Source of the DNA: JAQVEB01 sp028698105
GTDB lineage: Bacteria; Bacteroidota; Bacteroidia; Bacteroidales; Dysgonomonadaceae
Direction of reading: 5' to 3'
Length of the DNA stretch: 64,000 nt
NCBI GenBank assembly: GCA_964293155.1
Contig: CAXYYA010000008.1
Span: 1 to 64,000, forward strand
This document shows, piece after piece, positions 34,283 to 43,222 of this stretch. The notes under the pieces were generated by a model. That model saw nothing but the letters and a program-made list of their open reading frames with translations. It was not told the DNA's origin and searched no databases. Within the stretch, counting starts at the first letter, position 1, and the number at the start of each line of letters is the position of its first letter. The position numbers and the translations under genes are program-made.

Positions 34283-34485
34283 TTTATGTTCCGTTTAGCC
34301 TTAAACTTTTCCCAAATCGAGCTGTTTGCCAATTCAGAAAGTTCGTTCACGTCTTTTTGTGTTGCCTTGGATTTTGCCGTATTTTCCTTGTATTTCAAAA
34401 AATCCAGTATGTTTTGCAATTCAGCTAAGTCCACATAAGCAGGAAGACGCACTAAAATCTCATTTTTTGTTCTTTCGAGTATCAT
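34279..34485 (-). CDS. Antitoxin-like partner of the PIN protein
   Basis: 68 residues. The N-terminal part (RTKNEILVRLPAYVDLAELQNILDFLKYKE) could dimerise or bind DNA; the C-terminal part (ELSELANSSIWEKFKAKRN) is the short helical segment that would wrap the toxin. Its position immediately before a PIN gene with a 4-bp overlap is the main evidence. No DNA-binding fold can be assigned with certainty. Confidence 0.7.
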   Translation of the reverse strand: MILERTKNEILVRLPAYVDLAELQNILDFLKYKENTAKSKATQKDVNELSELANSSIWEKFKAKRNIK

Positions 34486-34643
34486 AGTTGTATGTTTTAT
34501 TACTACACAAAAATATAAAATTTATCAGAACTATTGTAATAGGACGATATAAGTAACATAAAAAAAGATCAAAAAGTAAAACACAGCAATAATTGTCTGA
34601 TGACACTTATATTCAGAAAACCTTAAACACTAAAGCGCTTAGC

Positions 34644-35666
34644 CTATAAAAATCCTTTTGGAAACTGCATGGTTACGCAGTGGAGCGAGCCGTGCTGCTT
34701 AATGAGCGGACGGCAGTCAATCCCGATGATTTCTCTGTCGGGAAAGGCTTTTTGCAATTGTTTTTTCGCCTCCTCGTCTTTCGGCGAATCGTATGCTGGC
34801 ATTAACACGGCTCCGTTAATGATGAGAAAGTTGGCGTACGTAGCCGGCAGGCGGTAACCTTCTTCAAAAACGGCATCGGCCATTGGAAGCGGGATAAGCT
34901 TGTATGGCTTGCCATCGAATGTGGTGAATTTTTTGAGTTCGGCCTCCATCATTTTTAATTCATCGAAATGCTCGTCGTTCTCGTCCTTGCACTTCACGTA
35001 AGCAATGGTTTGCTCATCGCAAAATCTTGCCAGCGTATCAACGTGGTTATCAGTGTCGTCGCCCGCTAAATAACCGTGGTCGATAAACAAAATGCGGTGT
35101 GCGCCGAAAACTTTTTTCAGGAATGCTTCAATATCTTCCAGCGTCATCGGTTGGTTGCGGTTGGGCGAGGTGAGGCATTCCGAGGTGGTAAGTATCGTGC
35201 CTTTTCCGTCCGATTCAATGGAACCTCCTTCCAACACGAAATTGAGGTGGCTTACGTACTCCACCTCCGGCTGAAAGATATCCATATCGTGCAACGCACG
35301 CGTGAGTTGATTGTCTAAATTCGATGCGAATTTTAGTCCCCACGCATTGAATTTAAAATCGAGGATTGTGGGTTTGTTGTTCACGAAAACCGAGATCGCT
35401 CCGTGATCGCGCGCCCACGTATCGTTGCTCTTTAGCTCGGAAACGATGAGGCGCTTTTGTTCTTCTTTCGAAAAATATTTCAGCACTTCATCTTCTTCGG
35501 GGCAAATAATCAGTAGTTTTTCCCGTTTCAGTATCTCCTTCGCAATAGTAACATAGCATTGCGTTACTTCATCGAGAATATTGAACCAATCGGTGTTGGC
35601 ATGCGGCCACGTAAGTTGCACGCCGCTTTGCGGATGCCATTCTGCCGGGAAAAAAACGGATGACAT
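34644..35666 (-). CDS. aguA: Agmatine deiminase
   Basis: A 340-residue member of the guanidino-modifying superfamily (porphyromonas-type peptidyl-arginine deiminase fold). It hydrolyses agmatine to N-carbamoylputrescine and ammonia. Key residues are seen in SNDTWARDHGAISV, NFVLEGGSIESDGKGT (Glu), DHGYLAGDDTDNHVDT (His and Asp) and HGSLHCVTMQFP near the C-terminus (nucleophile Cys). Length fits AguA. It starts 11 bp after lpxA on the same strand, so it may be read from the lipid A gene promoter. With aguB it forms the putrescine branch. Confidence 0.93.
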   Translation of the reverse strand: MSSVFFPAEWHPQSGVQLTWPHANTDWFNILDEVTQCYVTIAKEILKREKLLIICPEEDEVLKYFSKEEQKRLIVSELKSNDTWARDHGAISVFVNNKPTILDFKFNAWGLKFASNLDNQLTRALHDMDIFQPEVEYVSHLNFVLEGGSIESDGKGTILTTSECLTSPNRNQPMTLEDIEAFLKKVFGAHRILFIDHGYLAGDDTDNHVDTLARFCDEQTIAYVKCKDENDEHFDELKMMEAELKKFTTFDGKPYKLIPLPMADAVFEEGYRLPATYANFLIINGAVLMPAYDSPKDEEAKKQLQKAFPDREIIGIDCRPLIKQHGSLHCVTMQFPKGFL

Positions 35667-35677
35667 GGCGGTGCGTT

Positions 35678-36463
35678 TTAGTCTAAGTTTCCACGTACGA
35701 TACCACGCGATGAAGCGCGAACAAAGTTCACAATCTCGTCGCGTTCTGCAGATTGGGCCAAGTCGCTGACGATGCGTTCCAACGCCTGCGAAACATTTAA
35801 CCCCGATTGATAAAGCAAGCGGTAAGTTTCCTGTATCGTGTTGATCTGTTCGCTGTTAAATTGTCTTCTGCGAAGCCCTACCACGTTCAACCCAACATAC
35901 GAAATAGGTTCACGTCCGGCCATAATGAACGGCGGAATATCTTTCGATACTTTCGACCCGCCCTGAATCATGGCATGAGCGCCAATCCGGGAGAACTGGT
36001 GCACGAGTGTTCCTCCGCTTAGGATCGCAAAATCGCCCACTTCCACCTCGCCGGCCAATTGCGTGGCGTTGCCCAGGATCACGTAATCTTTCAGAACGCA
36101 ATCGTGCGCTACGTGGCTGTAAGCCATCAGTAAACAGTTTTCGCCTACCACGGAGTATCCTTTGGAGGCTGTGCCGCGGTTTACGGTAGCGCATTCCCTA
36201 ACCACGGTACCGTCACCGATAATGGCGAGCGATTCTTCACCCCGAAATTTCAGGTCCTGCGGGATAGCCGATACGGTTGCGTGCGGGAAAATAGTGCATT
36301 TTTTCCCTATTCGAGCGCCGGAAAGTACGGTTGCCTGCGTCATAATGAGCGTTCCGTCTCCGATCTCCACATTTTGATCCACATAGGCAAAAGGCTCAAC
36401 GATCACGTCGTCGCCTATTTTGGCATCGGGATGCACAAAAGCCAGAGGAGAAATGGTATTCAT
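35678..36463 (-). CDS. lpxA: Acyl-ACP--UDP-N-acetylglucosamine O-acyltransferase (LpxA)
   Basis: A 261-residue left-handed beta-helix enzyme, the first step of lipid A synthesis. Hexapeptide repeats run through residues 1-190 (AFVHPDAKIGDDVIVEPFAYV, TLIMTQATVLSGARIG). The catalytic His is in YSHVAHDCVLKDYVILGN, with the C-terminal alpha-helical domain (VGLRRRQFNSEQINTIQETYRLLY). It begins 13 bp after the lpxC-fabZ stop, so the genes form an operon. Confidence 0.96.
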   Translation of the reverse strand: MNTISPLAFVHPDAKIGDDVIVEPFAYVDQNVEIGDGTLIMTQATVLSGARIGKKCTIFPHATVSAIPQDLKFRGEESLAIIGDGTVVRECATVNRGTASKGYSVVGENCLLMAYSHVAHDCVLKDYVILGNATQLAGEVEVGDFAILSGGTLVHQFSRIGAHAMIQGGSKVSKDIPPFIMAGREPISYVGLNVVGLRRRQFNSEQINTIQETYRLLYQSGLNVSQALERIVSDLAQSAERDEIVNFVRASSRGIVRGNLD

Positions 36464-36476
36464 AAACGAATTGAGT

Positions 36477-37859
36477 TTATTTGTTTTTAATTACTTGCGC
36501 CGTGAAATCGGCTTCCGATACCACTTTATCGCCCACGAAAACTATTCCGCGCATGGTGGCAATACCTCTGCGTACTTCGGAAGTCATTTCCACGCGAACC
36601 AGCAGCGTGTCTCCCGGCACTACTTTTTGTCTGAATTTCACGTTATCAATTTTCAAAAAGTAAGTGGAATAGCGTTGGGGTTCGTCCAGGCCGTCGAGTA
36701 CAAATATTCCGCCCACCTGTGCCATGGCCTCGATCTGCAAAACGCCCGGCATAACGGGTTCCTGCGGAAAATGGCCTACGAAGAACGGCTCGTTTGTTGT
36801 GGTATTTTTAACGCCAACGATAAACCGGTCGGTTTTCTCGATGACTTTGTCCACCAACAAAAACGGATACCGGTGGGGGAGCAATGTCCGCACTTTATTG
36901 TTGTCCAATTTGGGCTCCGCATTCGGATCGTAGATGGGCGGCTGTACCTCGTTCATTTTTATGTCTTTGCGGATGAGCCGGGCAAGCTTGTTGTTGATGG
37001 CGTGCCCCGGTTTGGTTGCAATGATCCGGCCTTTTATGGGTTTGCCGATGAGTGCCATATCGCCGATGATGTCGAGTATTTTGTGACGTGCCGGTTCGTT
37101 GGGGTAAGCGATGGCTTTGTGATTCAAATAACCCAGTTCCTTCGCGTTCTGATGCGGTACGTTCAACAGATCGGCGAGTTCGTCCAGTTCTTTTTGAGGC
37201 AGTTCCCTTTCGTAGATTACGATAGCGTTATCCAGGTTTCCGCCTTTTATCAGTCCGGCCTCACGCAGTTTCTGTAGGTCGCGCACAAAAACAAACGTGC
37301 GCGCAGGCGCAATTTCGGTTTCGTATTCGGTGAGACACTCCATGGACGCCGATTGGTTGGGAATAAATTTTGAGTCGAATTCGATAAATGAGTTTACGCA
37401 AAGACAACTGTCGGGGAGGAGAATAAGTCTTGATCCGGTTTCGGGATCGGTAACCTCGGTTTTTTTCCGCACAATATAATAATCCCTGTCTCTTTCCTGC
37501 TCCATGTATCCGGCTTCTTTGATGGCTTTGACGTATTCGATACCGCTTCCGTCGAGTATAGGGAATTCCGAGGCATTCACTTCAATCAGACAGTTGTCTA
37601 TGCCCATCGCATACAAGGCCGAAAGGCCGTGTTCCACGGTGCTTACCGTTATTTCACCTTTTCCGAGAACCGTTCCGCGTTGCGTGGCTACAACGTTTTC
37701 GGCCAGCGCGTCAATAACGGGCGATCCTTCCACGTCGGTTCTTTTTATTTTGTATCCGTGGTCAATAGGCGCCGGGTTAAAAGTAACCTCTATTTGCAGT
37801 CCGGTATGAAGTCCTTGTCCCTTAAGGGTAAAGCTGTTTTTAAGCGTTCTTTGTTTCAC
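36477..37859 (-). CDS. lpxC-fabZ: Bifunctional UDP-3-O-acyl-GlcNAc deacetylase / (3R)-hydroxyacyl-ACP dehydratase
   Basis: 460 residues. Residues 1-300 are the zinc deacetylase LpxC: VSTVEHGLSALYAMGIDNCLIEV with zinc His, KILDIIGDMALIGKPIKGRI and KPGHAINNKLAR. Residues about 310-460 are FabZ: LLPHRYPFLLVDKVIE, GHFPQEPVMPGVLQIEAMAQVGG with catalytic His and Glu. The fusion is characteristic of Bacteroidota and Chlorobi-like lineages. It commits the pathway to lipid A and supplies hydroxyacyl-ACP metabolism in one chain. A -7 box lies at 37901-37908. Confidence 0.97.
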   Translation of the reverse strand: MKQRTLKNSFTLKGQGLHTGLQIEVTFNPAPIDHGYKIKRTDVEGSPVIDALAENVVATQRGTVLGKGEITVSTVEHGLSALYAMGIDNCLIEVNASEFPILDGSGIEYVKAIKEAGYMEQERDRDYYIVRKKTEVTDPETGSRLILLPDSCLCVNSFIEFDSKFIPNQSASMECLTEYETEIAPARTFVFVRDLQKLREAGLIKGGNLDNAIVIYERELPQKELDELADLLNVPHQNAKELGYLNHKAIAYPNEPARHKILDIIGDMALIGKPIKGRIIATKPGHAINNKLARLIRKDIKMNEVQPPIYDPNAEPKLDNNKVRTLLPHRYPFLLVDKVIEKTDRFIVGVKNTTTNEPFFVGHFPQEPVMPGVLQIEAMAQVGGIFVLDGLDEPQRYSTYFLKIDNVKFRQKVVPGDTLLVRVEMTSEVRRGIATMRGIVFVGDKVVSEADFTAQVIKNK

Positions 37860-37900
37860 AATGATTCAATTAAAAATTACACAAAAAATCTATTTTTGTG

Positions 37901-37908
37901 CAAAGATA
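37901..37908 (-). promoter_or_regulatory. -7 box for lpxC-fabZ, lpxA and aguA
   Basis: The minus strand reads TATCTTTG, an exact TAnnTTTG match, 42 bp upstream of the lpxC-fabZ start codon. No clear -33 element was found at 19-21 nt. Confidence 0.5.
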
Positions 37909-37976
37909 CAACCAAATAAGGCATTTTCCCCATAATTTTTTGAAATGTTCTGTGGTTTATGCGAAAAAAGCGTTAA

Positions 37977-39020
37977 TTAATCCCCTGATAACTGCTTTTT
38001 TAACGCTTCAATTTCTTTTTCAAGGGCATTCAACTGCCGATACATATCGGGCAATTTGGGTATAATAACGCTCGATTTAAAAAAGCTTTTCACGGGCATT
38101 GCCGGTGAACCTATAACTACCGAATCCGCTTTGGTATTGCTGATAATGCCCGCTTGAGCGCCGATTTGCGAATTGCTCCCGATGGTTATATGTCCTCCGA
38201 TACCTACCTGTCCGCCGAAAACACAGTTCTCGCCGATTTTGGTTGATCCGGCAATACCCACCTGTGCGGCCATAGCCGTATCTTTTCCTACTTCGCAGTT
38301 GTGTGCGATTTGGATCAAATTATCGAGCTTCACGCCTTGCCGGATGATGGTCGAGCCCATTACGGCACGGTCAATTGTTGTGTTTGCGCCTATTTCCACA
38401 TTGTTTTCGACGACCACGTTTCCCATTTGCGGAATTTTGTGGTAACCGTCCGGTTCTTTGGTGAATCCGAAACCGTCGCCGCCGATAACAACACCGGAGT
38501 GCAAGATGCAATTATCGCCGATAACGCAGTCCTTGTAAATTTTTGCCCCCGGATAAATGGTGGTGTTGTTGCCGATTTTCACGTTGTCGCCAATGTACAC
38601 CTGCGGATAAATCTTGCAATTATCGCCCACAACGGCGTTTTCTTCAATCACGGTATAGGCACCCACATAAGGATTTTCGCCCAATTGAGCCGATGAGGCA
38701 ACGAAACACATGGAATCTATGCCCGTTTTCTGAGGCAATCTCCCGTTTACCATCTCCATCAGGGAAGCCAGTGCAGCGTATGCGTTCGGGACTTTAATAA
38801 GGGTGGCTTTGATCGGTTTTTCGGGATTGAAATCGCTGTTTACCAGCACAATATCGGCTTGTGTTTCGTATATGAAAGAAGTATATTTTGGGTTCGCGAG
38901 AAAAGTGAGCGTATTGGGCTTGCCTTCTTCTATTTTGGAAAAGTTATCCACCTGAACATCAGGATTGCCAATAATTTCTCCCTGCAGGAAGTCGGCTATT
39001 TGTCTTGCGGAAAAGGTCAT
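37977..39020 (-). CDS. lpxD: UDP-3-O-(3-hydroxyacyl)glucosamine N-acyltransferase (LpxD)
   Basis: A 347-residue trimeric beta-helix acyltransferase, the third lipid A step. The N-terminal uridine-binding domain (residues 1-100) includes NFSKIEEGKPNTLTFLANPKYTSF. Hexapeptide repeats follow, with the catalytic His region in LDNLIQIAHNCEVGKDTAM. The C-terminal helix MYRQLNALEKEIEALKKQLSGD forms a coiled coil. It lies upstream of lpxC-fabZ with a 117-bp gap, which holds a separate promoter. Confidence 0.96.
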   Translation of the reverse strand: MTFSARQIADFLQGEIIGNPDVQVDNFSKIEEGKPNTLTFLANPKYTSFIYETQADIVLVNSDFNPEKPIKATLIKVPNAYAALASLMEMVNGRLPQKTGIDSMCFVASSAQLGENPYVGAYTVIEENAVVGDNCKIYPQVYIGDNVKIGNNTTIYPGAKIYKDCVIGDNCILHSGVVIGGDGFGFTKEPDGYHKIPQMGNVVVENNVEIGANTTIDRAVMGSTIIRQGVKLDNLIQIAHNCEVGKDTAMAAQVGIAGSTKIGENCVFGGQVGIGGHITIGSNSQIGAQAGIISNTKADSVVIGSPAMPVKSFFKSSVIIPKLPDMYRQLNALEKEIEALKKQLSGD

Positions 39021-39136
39021 TTTCTAATAGTTTAAATGAGTAGTCGCTATATTGGTGCAAATTAACAAATAAAATTTGATTATAGGAAGAAAACGGGATC
39101 ATAAATCACGTTTATCGGCAAAATCTGTCGGATAAA

Positions 39137-39168
39137 TTTGTGAGATCAGAAATAAAAAGTTAATTTTG
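39137..39168 (+). promoter_or_regulatory. Bacteroidota-type promoter of the tRNA-Pro gene
   Basis: TTTG at 39137-39140, a 20-nt gap, then TAATTTTG at 39161-39168, matching the TTTG-N19-21-TAnnTTTG consensus. Predicted start is about 39172, roughly 9 nt before the tRNA. Confidence 0.75.
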
Positions 39169-39180
39169 CACTCACTTTTT

Positions 39181-39256
39181 CGGGATGTAGCTCAGTCCGG
39201 TTTAGAGTACGCGTCTGGGGGGCGTGTGGTCGGAGGTTCGAATCCTCTCATCCCGA
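39181..39256 (+). tRNA. tRNA-Pro (anticodon GGG)
   Basis: Cloverleaf: acceptor CGGGATG (39181-39187) pairs with CATCCCG (39249-39255), discriminator A. The D-arm contains AGCTCAGTCCGG. The anticodon loop CTGGGGG has GGG at 39217-39219. The T-arm GGAGG-TTCGAAT-CCTCT is intact. CCA is not encoded. The GGG anticodon reads CCC/CCT proline codons. Confidence 0.95.
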
Positions 39257-39260
39257 CACG

Positions 39261-39292
39261 AAAGCCGATAATTAGTGTTATCGGCTTTTTTC
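39261..39292. terminator. Intrinsic terminator shared by tRNA-Pro and the convergent LytTR gene
   Basis: AAGCCGATAA and TTATCGGCTT form a 10-bp stem with a short loop and a T-run. The second arm overlaps the last codons of the LytTR gene at 39278, so it can end transcripts from both sides. Confidence 0.8.
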
Positions 39293-40006
39293 AATCTCTC
39301 CCAAAAAATTTTGTTTGTAGGTTTCCCCGATGGGAATTTCTTTGCCGTTTATCACCAAACGGTTCTTGTTTACGCTTTCGATCTTGTTTTTTTGAACGAT
39401 GTAGGAGCGATGCACGCGGATAAAACGATACGCCGGCAGCGCAGCTTCAATATCTTTCATCGGCATCAATGAAATAATGGGTTTGGATTGTTCCCGAAGG
39501 TATATTTTTACGTAATTTTTTAATCCCTCAACGTACAGAATATTATCGAAAAGTATGTGAACGATTTTGTAATCGGTTTTCACAAAAATACCGTTGTTAT
39601 GGCTTACTGCGTCAACATCGGTAGGTTCTTCCTGTTGCGCAGCTTCATGCCAGGTGACCGCTTTTTTTGCTGCAAGCAGGAATTGTGTGTAAGAAACGGG
39701 TTTCATTAAATAGTCAATAGCGTTTACCTTATATCCTTCCAAAGCGTATTCACTGAAAGCTGTGGTGAAAATAATTTTTGTTTTTTCGGGAATCAACCGT
39801 GCAAGTTCCATACCGTTTAAAAGCGGCATTTGGATATCGAGGAAAACAAGGTCGGGTTGTGTTTCCATCATAGCCGATATAACCGATTTAGCCGATGAAA
39901 ATTTGCCGGTAAGCCTCAAAAAAGGCGTATCGGCTACGTAGGACTCCAATAAGCTCAGAGCCAGCGGTTCATCATCCACGATCCAACACTCAAGTATTCG
40001 GCTCAT
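39278..40006 (-). CDS. LytTR-family response regulator
   Basis: 242 residues. The receiver domain (1-120) has CWIVDDEPLALSLLE, the phosphoacceptor Asp in DLVFLDIQMPLLNGME and the Lys in IDYLMKPVSYTQF. The LytTR DNA-binding domain (140-242) includes FIRVHRSYIVQKNKIESVN and EIPIGETYKQNF. Overlaps the histidine kinase gene by 17 bp. A 125-bp piece of its 3' coding sequence (39305-39429) is 124/125 identical to the second LytTR gene at 46024-46148. Confidence 0.94.
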   Translation of the reverse strand: MSRILECWIVDDEPLALSLLESYVADTPFLRLTGKFSSAKSVISAMMETQPDLVFLDIQMPLLNGMELARLIPEKTKIIFTTAFSEYALEGYKVNAIDYLMKPVSYTQFLLAAKKAVTWHEAAQQEEPTDVDAVSHNNGIFVKTDYKIVHILFDNILYVEGLKNYVKIYLREQSKPIISLMPMKDIEAALPAYRFIRVHRSYIVQKNKIESVNKNRLVINGKEIPIGETYKQNFLGEIEKSR

Positions 40007-41093
40007 TATTTGTTAATGTATTTATTATCAATATAGTACTGTAAATATTGTTTTCAATGTATTTATGCCAGACATATCGCGACGGGTAAAGCAGATCGAG
40101 CCTTTTTTGTACCTGTTGAAGCCCTATACCGCTTCCGCTACGGTCTTTTTCATTTTTCGGGAAATAACTGTTTCGACATACAAAATGCACGTGACCGTTT
40201 TCTTTTTCACTTAATTCTGTTTCAATGAATGCCGGTTCATCATTATTCACACCATGTTTGAAAGCGTTCTCAATAAGTGAAATGAATATTAACGGAGCTA
40301 TTGTTGTGCTGCTGTCCTCAGAGATGTTGATGCGGGTAGTTACGTTTATATCATCGGTTAGCCTGAGTTTCATCAAATCAATGTAATTTCGGATGAAAGT
40401 TGCTTCTTCGGACAGAAGAACGAAAATTTTTTCGTTGTCGTAGAGCATGTAACGCAGCAATTCGCTCAATTGCATGATTGCGGGTGGGGTTTTAGGTGAA
40501 TTGAACCGCGACAAAGCGTAGATGTTGTTCAATGTGTTGAGCAGAAAATGTGGATTTATCTGGTTTTTCAGGTTTTTTAGCTCTGCTTGAGTTACCGCTT
40601 TTTCCATCTCTTTTTGACGCGTCTGCATCTGTGTCATCATCTCCGTGGTTTTCATCACGGTGCCCAACGCGGCTACGAAAATAAGCGACGAGATATCGCG
40701 CACAATAAATCGTATGGGCGAAATTTTCATCGCGTCGGGTGGCGGTTGTCTCAACGGAGGTCCGAAAACATGCTCTAGTTCGTGCCAAATGTGTAGCAGC
40801 AACGCAATGCCGACTATTAGGACGATGTTTAGCAGCAAAAACTGTATCGTCTTCTTTTTAAACAGAACCTTGTTGGCCAAATAGAAATAATTGGTGTAAA
40901 ATACCACGACAAACGCGATGGAAAGCGGGAAAAACATCATGACCTCGCGCCATCGGAAAATCCCTTCGCGCTGCGCGAAAACGACGGGTAGGGCAAACAC
41001 GATGCACCAAATCAGCGCATGGATTAAGATGTTTCCCCATCGTGGAAGCGATATGCTGCGTTGCGGTTCCATATTCAGTGCAAATGTATTCAT
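39990..41093 (-). CDS. LytS/YehU-type sensor histidine kinase
   Basis: 367 residues, starting at the ATG complementary to 41091-41093. Four N-terminal transmembrane helices (ILIHALIWCIVFALPVVF, MFFPLSIAFVVVFYTNYFYLA, FLLLNIVLIVGIALLL, SLIFVAALGTVM) precede the His_kinase domain (LKNQINPHFLLNTLNNIYAL, phospho-His) and an HATPase with FISLIENAFKHG (N-box) and GSGIGLQQVQKRL. There is no periplasmic sensing domain. It pairs with the LytTR regulator that overlaps its 3' end. It is the last sensor gene of the efflux cluster and is 70 bp downstream of the permease gene. Confidence 0.93.
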   Translation of the reverse strand: MNTFALNMEPQRSISLPRWGNILIHALIWCIVFALPVVFAQREGIFRWREVMMFFPLSIAFVVVFYTNYFYLANKVLFKKKTIQFLLLNIVLIVGIALLLHIWHELEHVFGPPLRQPPPDAMKISPIRFIVRDISSLIFVAALGTVMKTTEMMTQMQTRQKEMEKAVTQAELKNLKNQINPHFLLNTLNNIYALSRFNSPKTPPAIMQLSELLRYMLYDNEKIFVLLSEEATFIRNYIDLMKLRLTDDINVTTRINISEDSSTTIAPLIFISLIENAFKHGVNNDEPAFIETELSEKENGHVHFVCRNSYFPKNEKDRSGSGIGLQQVQKRLDLLYPSRYVWHKYIENNIYSTILIINTLTNNEPNT

Positions 41094-41163
41094 TTTTTTG
41101 TTTATTTGTGCAACGGTTGCGGAGGTATCGTGCGTTAAGATCTGATGTGGCATTCCACACTTC

Positions 41164-42387
41164 CTACTCGTATCGGATGGCTTCAATCGGATCGAGTTTA
41201 GCGGCTTTTTTTGCGGGATACCATCCGAAGAAAATTCCGATAGCGGTGCACACGAAGAACGAAATAATCACACTCCACGATTCGATGAGAATCGGCCAGT
41301 TGGCAAAAACTTTCACGCAATACGAGGCGAAAAATCCCAGCAATACGCCAATGAGTCCGCCCGTAATACTGATCATAACGGCTTCGATGAGAAACTGCCA
41401 TAAAATATCGCCACCGCGCGCTCCAACGCTCATGCGCAACCCGATTTCCTTGGTGCGCTCCGTTACAGAAACGTACATGATATTCATGATGCCGATACCG
41501 CCTACAATCAGGCTGATGCCTGCTACGCAGGCCAGTAAGATCGTCATCAAATCGGAAGTTGAGGTGAGCATAGTGCTTAACTCTTCCTGCGAGCGGATTT
41601 CGAAATCGTAAGCGTTGGGGTCGCTGATGTGGTGGTTTGCGGCAAGTATTTTCGTAATGCTTTCAACCGCTTTGGGTGTGAGTTCTTCCGTTTCGGCGGA
41701 GCAATAAATTCCCCGCAGGTAATTAATGGACAATATGCGTTTTTGAACCGCCGTGTAAGGAGCCAGTACCACATCGTCCTGATCCATTCCCATCGTGTTA
41801 TAGCCCTTGCCTTCCAGCACACCGATGATCTCGAACGGAATGGAGTTGAAACGGATGATTTTACCAACGGGGTTCTGTCCGTTAGGGAACAAATTATCCA
41901 CAATGGTTTTCCCTACCACGCAAACTTTGTTGTTTTGCGCGATGTCAATATCGGTGAACATATAACCCGATTCTATATTCAGTTGCCTGATTTCCAGATA
42001 CGCGGGTGCCACTCCGGTGATGGTTGACGGATAATTGTTGTTCTCGTAAATGAACTGTCCGCTGCTGGTTGCATTGGGTGAAACCGCTTTCACATATTCC
42101 GCCTTATTTTTTATGTCTTCGTAATCCTTGTTTTCGAGCGTTTGCACATCGGATGGCCCCATGCGCACGCCCCCCGGACTATTGGCATCGTAAGGCATGA
42201 TCATGATCATGTTTGAACCCATTTCCGAAATTTGTGTTTCGATGCTTTGTTTCGATCCTTGTCCGATGGCCAGCATGGCTATAACGGATGCTACACCGAT
42301 GATGATCCCCAACATCGTGAGAAATGCCCTCATCTTGTTTTTGTTGATGGCGCGAAGGGCGATACGAAACAGATTGGATGTGTTCAT
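41164..42387 (-). CDS. MacB-type ABC transporter permease
   Basis: 407 residues with the MacB/FtsX topology. It has one N-terminal helix (FLTMLGIIIGVASVIAMLAIG), a large periplasmic MacB_PCD domain (about residues 45-275) and three C-terminal helices (LLACVAGISLIVGGIGIMNIMYVSVTERTKEIGLR, AVMISITGGLIGVLLGFFASYCV, SFFVCTAIGIFFGWYPAKKAAKLDPIEAIRYE). It lacks a fused ATPase; the ATP-binding subunit is the overlapping upstream gene. Together with MacA-like and TolC-like proteins it would form a tripartite efflux pump for peptides, antibiotics or other small molecules. Confidence 0.94.
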   Translation of the reverse strand: MNTSNLFRIALRAINKNKMRAFLTMLGIIIGVASVIAMLAIGQGSKQSIETQISEMGSNMIMIMPYDANSPGGVRMGPSDVQTLENKDYEDIKNKAEYVKAVSPNATSSGQFIYENNNYPSTITGVAPAYLEIRQLNIESGYMFTDIDIAQNNKVCVVGKTIVDNLFPNGQNPVGKIIRFNSIPFEIIGVLEGKGYNTMGMDQDDVVLAPYTAVQKRILSINYLRGIYCSAETEELTPKAVESITKILAANHHISDPNAYDFEIRSQEELSTMLTSTSDLMTILLACVAGISLIVGGIGIMNIMYVSVTERTKEIGLRMSVGARGGDILWQFLIEAVMISITGGLIGVLLGFFASYCVKVFANWPILIESWSVIISFFVCTAIGIFFGWYPAKKAAKLDPIEAIRYE

Positions 42388-43127
42388 AATTCTTCTTCTT
42401 TCGGTAATTTTTCCAACGCTTCCGCGGCGGAAAGTATTTTACTGTTGTATTTATCTTCGATAATGCGGCCGTCGCGCAAAACGATATTGCGCTCGCAATA
42501 CGAAGCAATTTCGTTGTTATGCGTTACGAAAATAATCGTTCGGCCTTCGCTGTGCAGTTGCTGCAATATTTTCATAATGCTGAACGACGTTCTGGTGTCG
42601 AGGTTTCCGGTTGCCTCATCGGCCAGGATAACCGACGGATTGTTCACCAATGCCCGGGCGATGGCCACGCGCTGCATTTGTCCCCCGCTCATTTGGTTAC
42701 TTTTGTGCAACATGCGATCGCCCAATTCAACCGTTTCCAGAGCAGCTACAGCGCGTTTTTTGCGTTCTTCAGATGAAAAGGTGCTGTCGTACATGAGCGG
42801 AAGTTCCACGTTCTCAATGGCGGTGGTATTGGCAAGCAGATTGTAACTCTGAAACACGAAACCGATTTTCCGGTTCCTGATTCGCGCCCGCTGGTCTTTG
42901 TTCATCGCTTGCACGGAGGTGCCGTCCAGCAGATATGTGCCCGACGTAGGCGTGTCCAGACATCCGAGAATGTTAAGCAAGGTGCTTTTCCCGCTTCCCG
43001 ATTTTCCCATAATGGTCACGAATTGTCCTTCTTCAATGGAGAAGGATACGCTTTTTAGTGCGTGCACGGTTTCCTCGCCCACCTGAAAATCGCGCTTTAT
43101 ATCCGATAGTTTTATAATTGTTTTCAT
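42384..43127 (-). CDS. MacB/LolD-type ABC transporter ATP-binding protein
   Basis: 247 residues. Walker A GKSGSGKST (about residue 41), Q-loop FVFQSYNLL, signature MSGGQMQRVAIARAL, Walker B VILADEATGNLD, H-loop IIFVTHNNEIA. The signature Ser-Gly-Gly-Gln is intact though preceded by Met in place of Leu. Stop and start overlap the permease gene by 4 bp (ATGA). The C-terminal extension KYNSKILSAAEALEKLPKEEEL is family-variable. Confidence 0.95.
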   Translation of the reverse strand: MKTIIKLSDIKRDFQVGEETVHALKSVSFSIEEGQFVTIMGKSGSGKSTLLNILGCLDTPTSGTYLLDGTSVQAMNKDQRARIRNRKIGFVFQSYNLLANTTAIENVELPLMYDSTFSSEERKKRAVAALETVELGDRMLHKSNQMSGGQMQRVAIARALVNNPSVILADEATGNLDTRTSFSIMKILQQLHSEGRTIIFVTHNNEIASYCERNIVLRDGRIIEDKYNSKILSAAEALEKLPKEEEL

Positions 43128-43222
43128 TTTCTTTTAAGACTTTTAGAATCAAAAACCAGGACTGAAAGATAAACTTTTGACTGTCGTTTCATTTACGGTC
43201 TCTCTAAATTCATAATTCAGCC

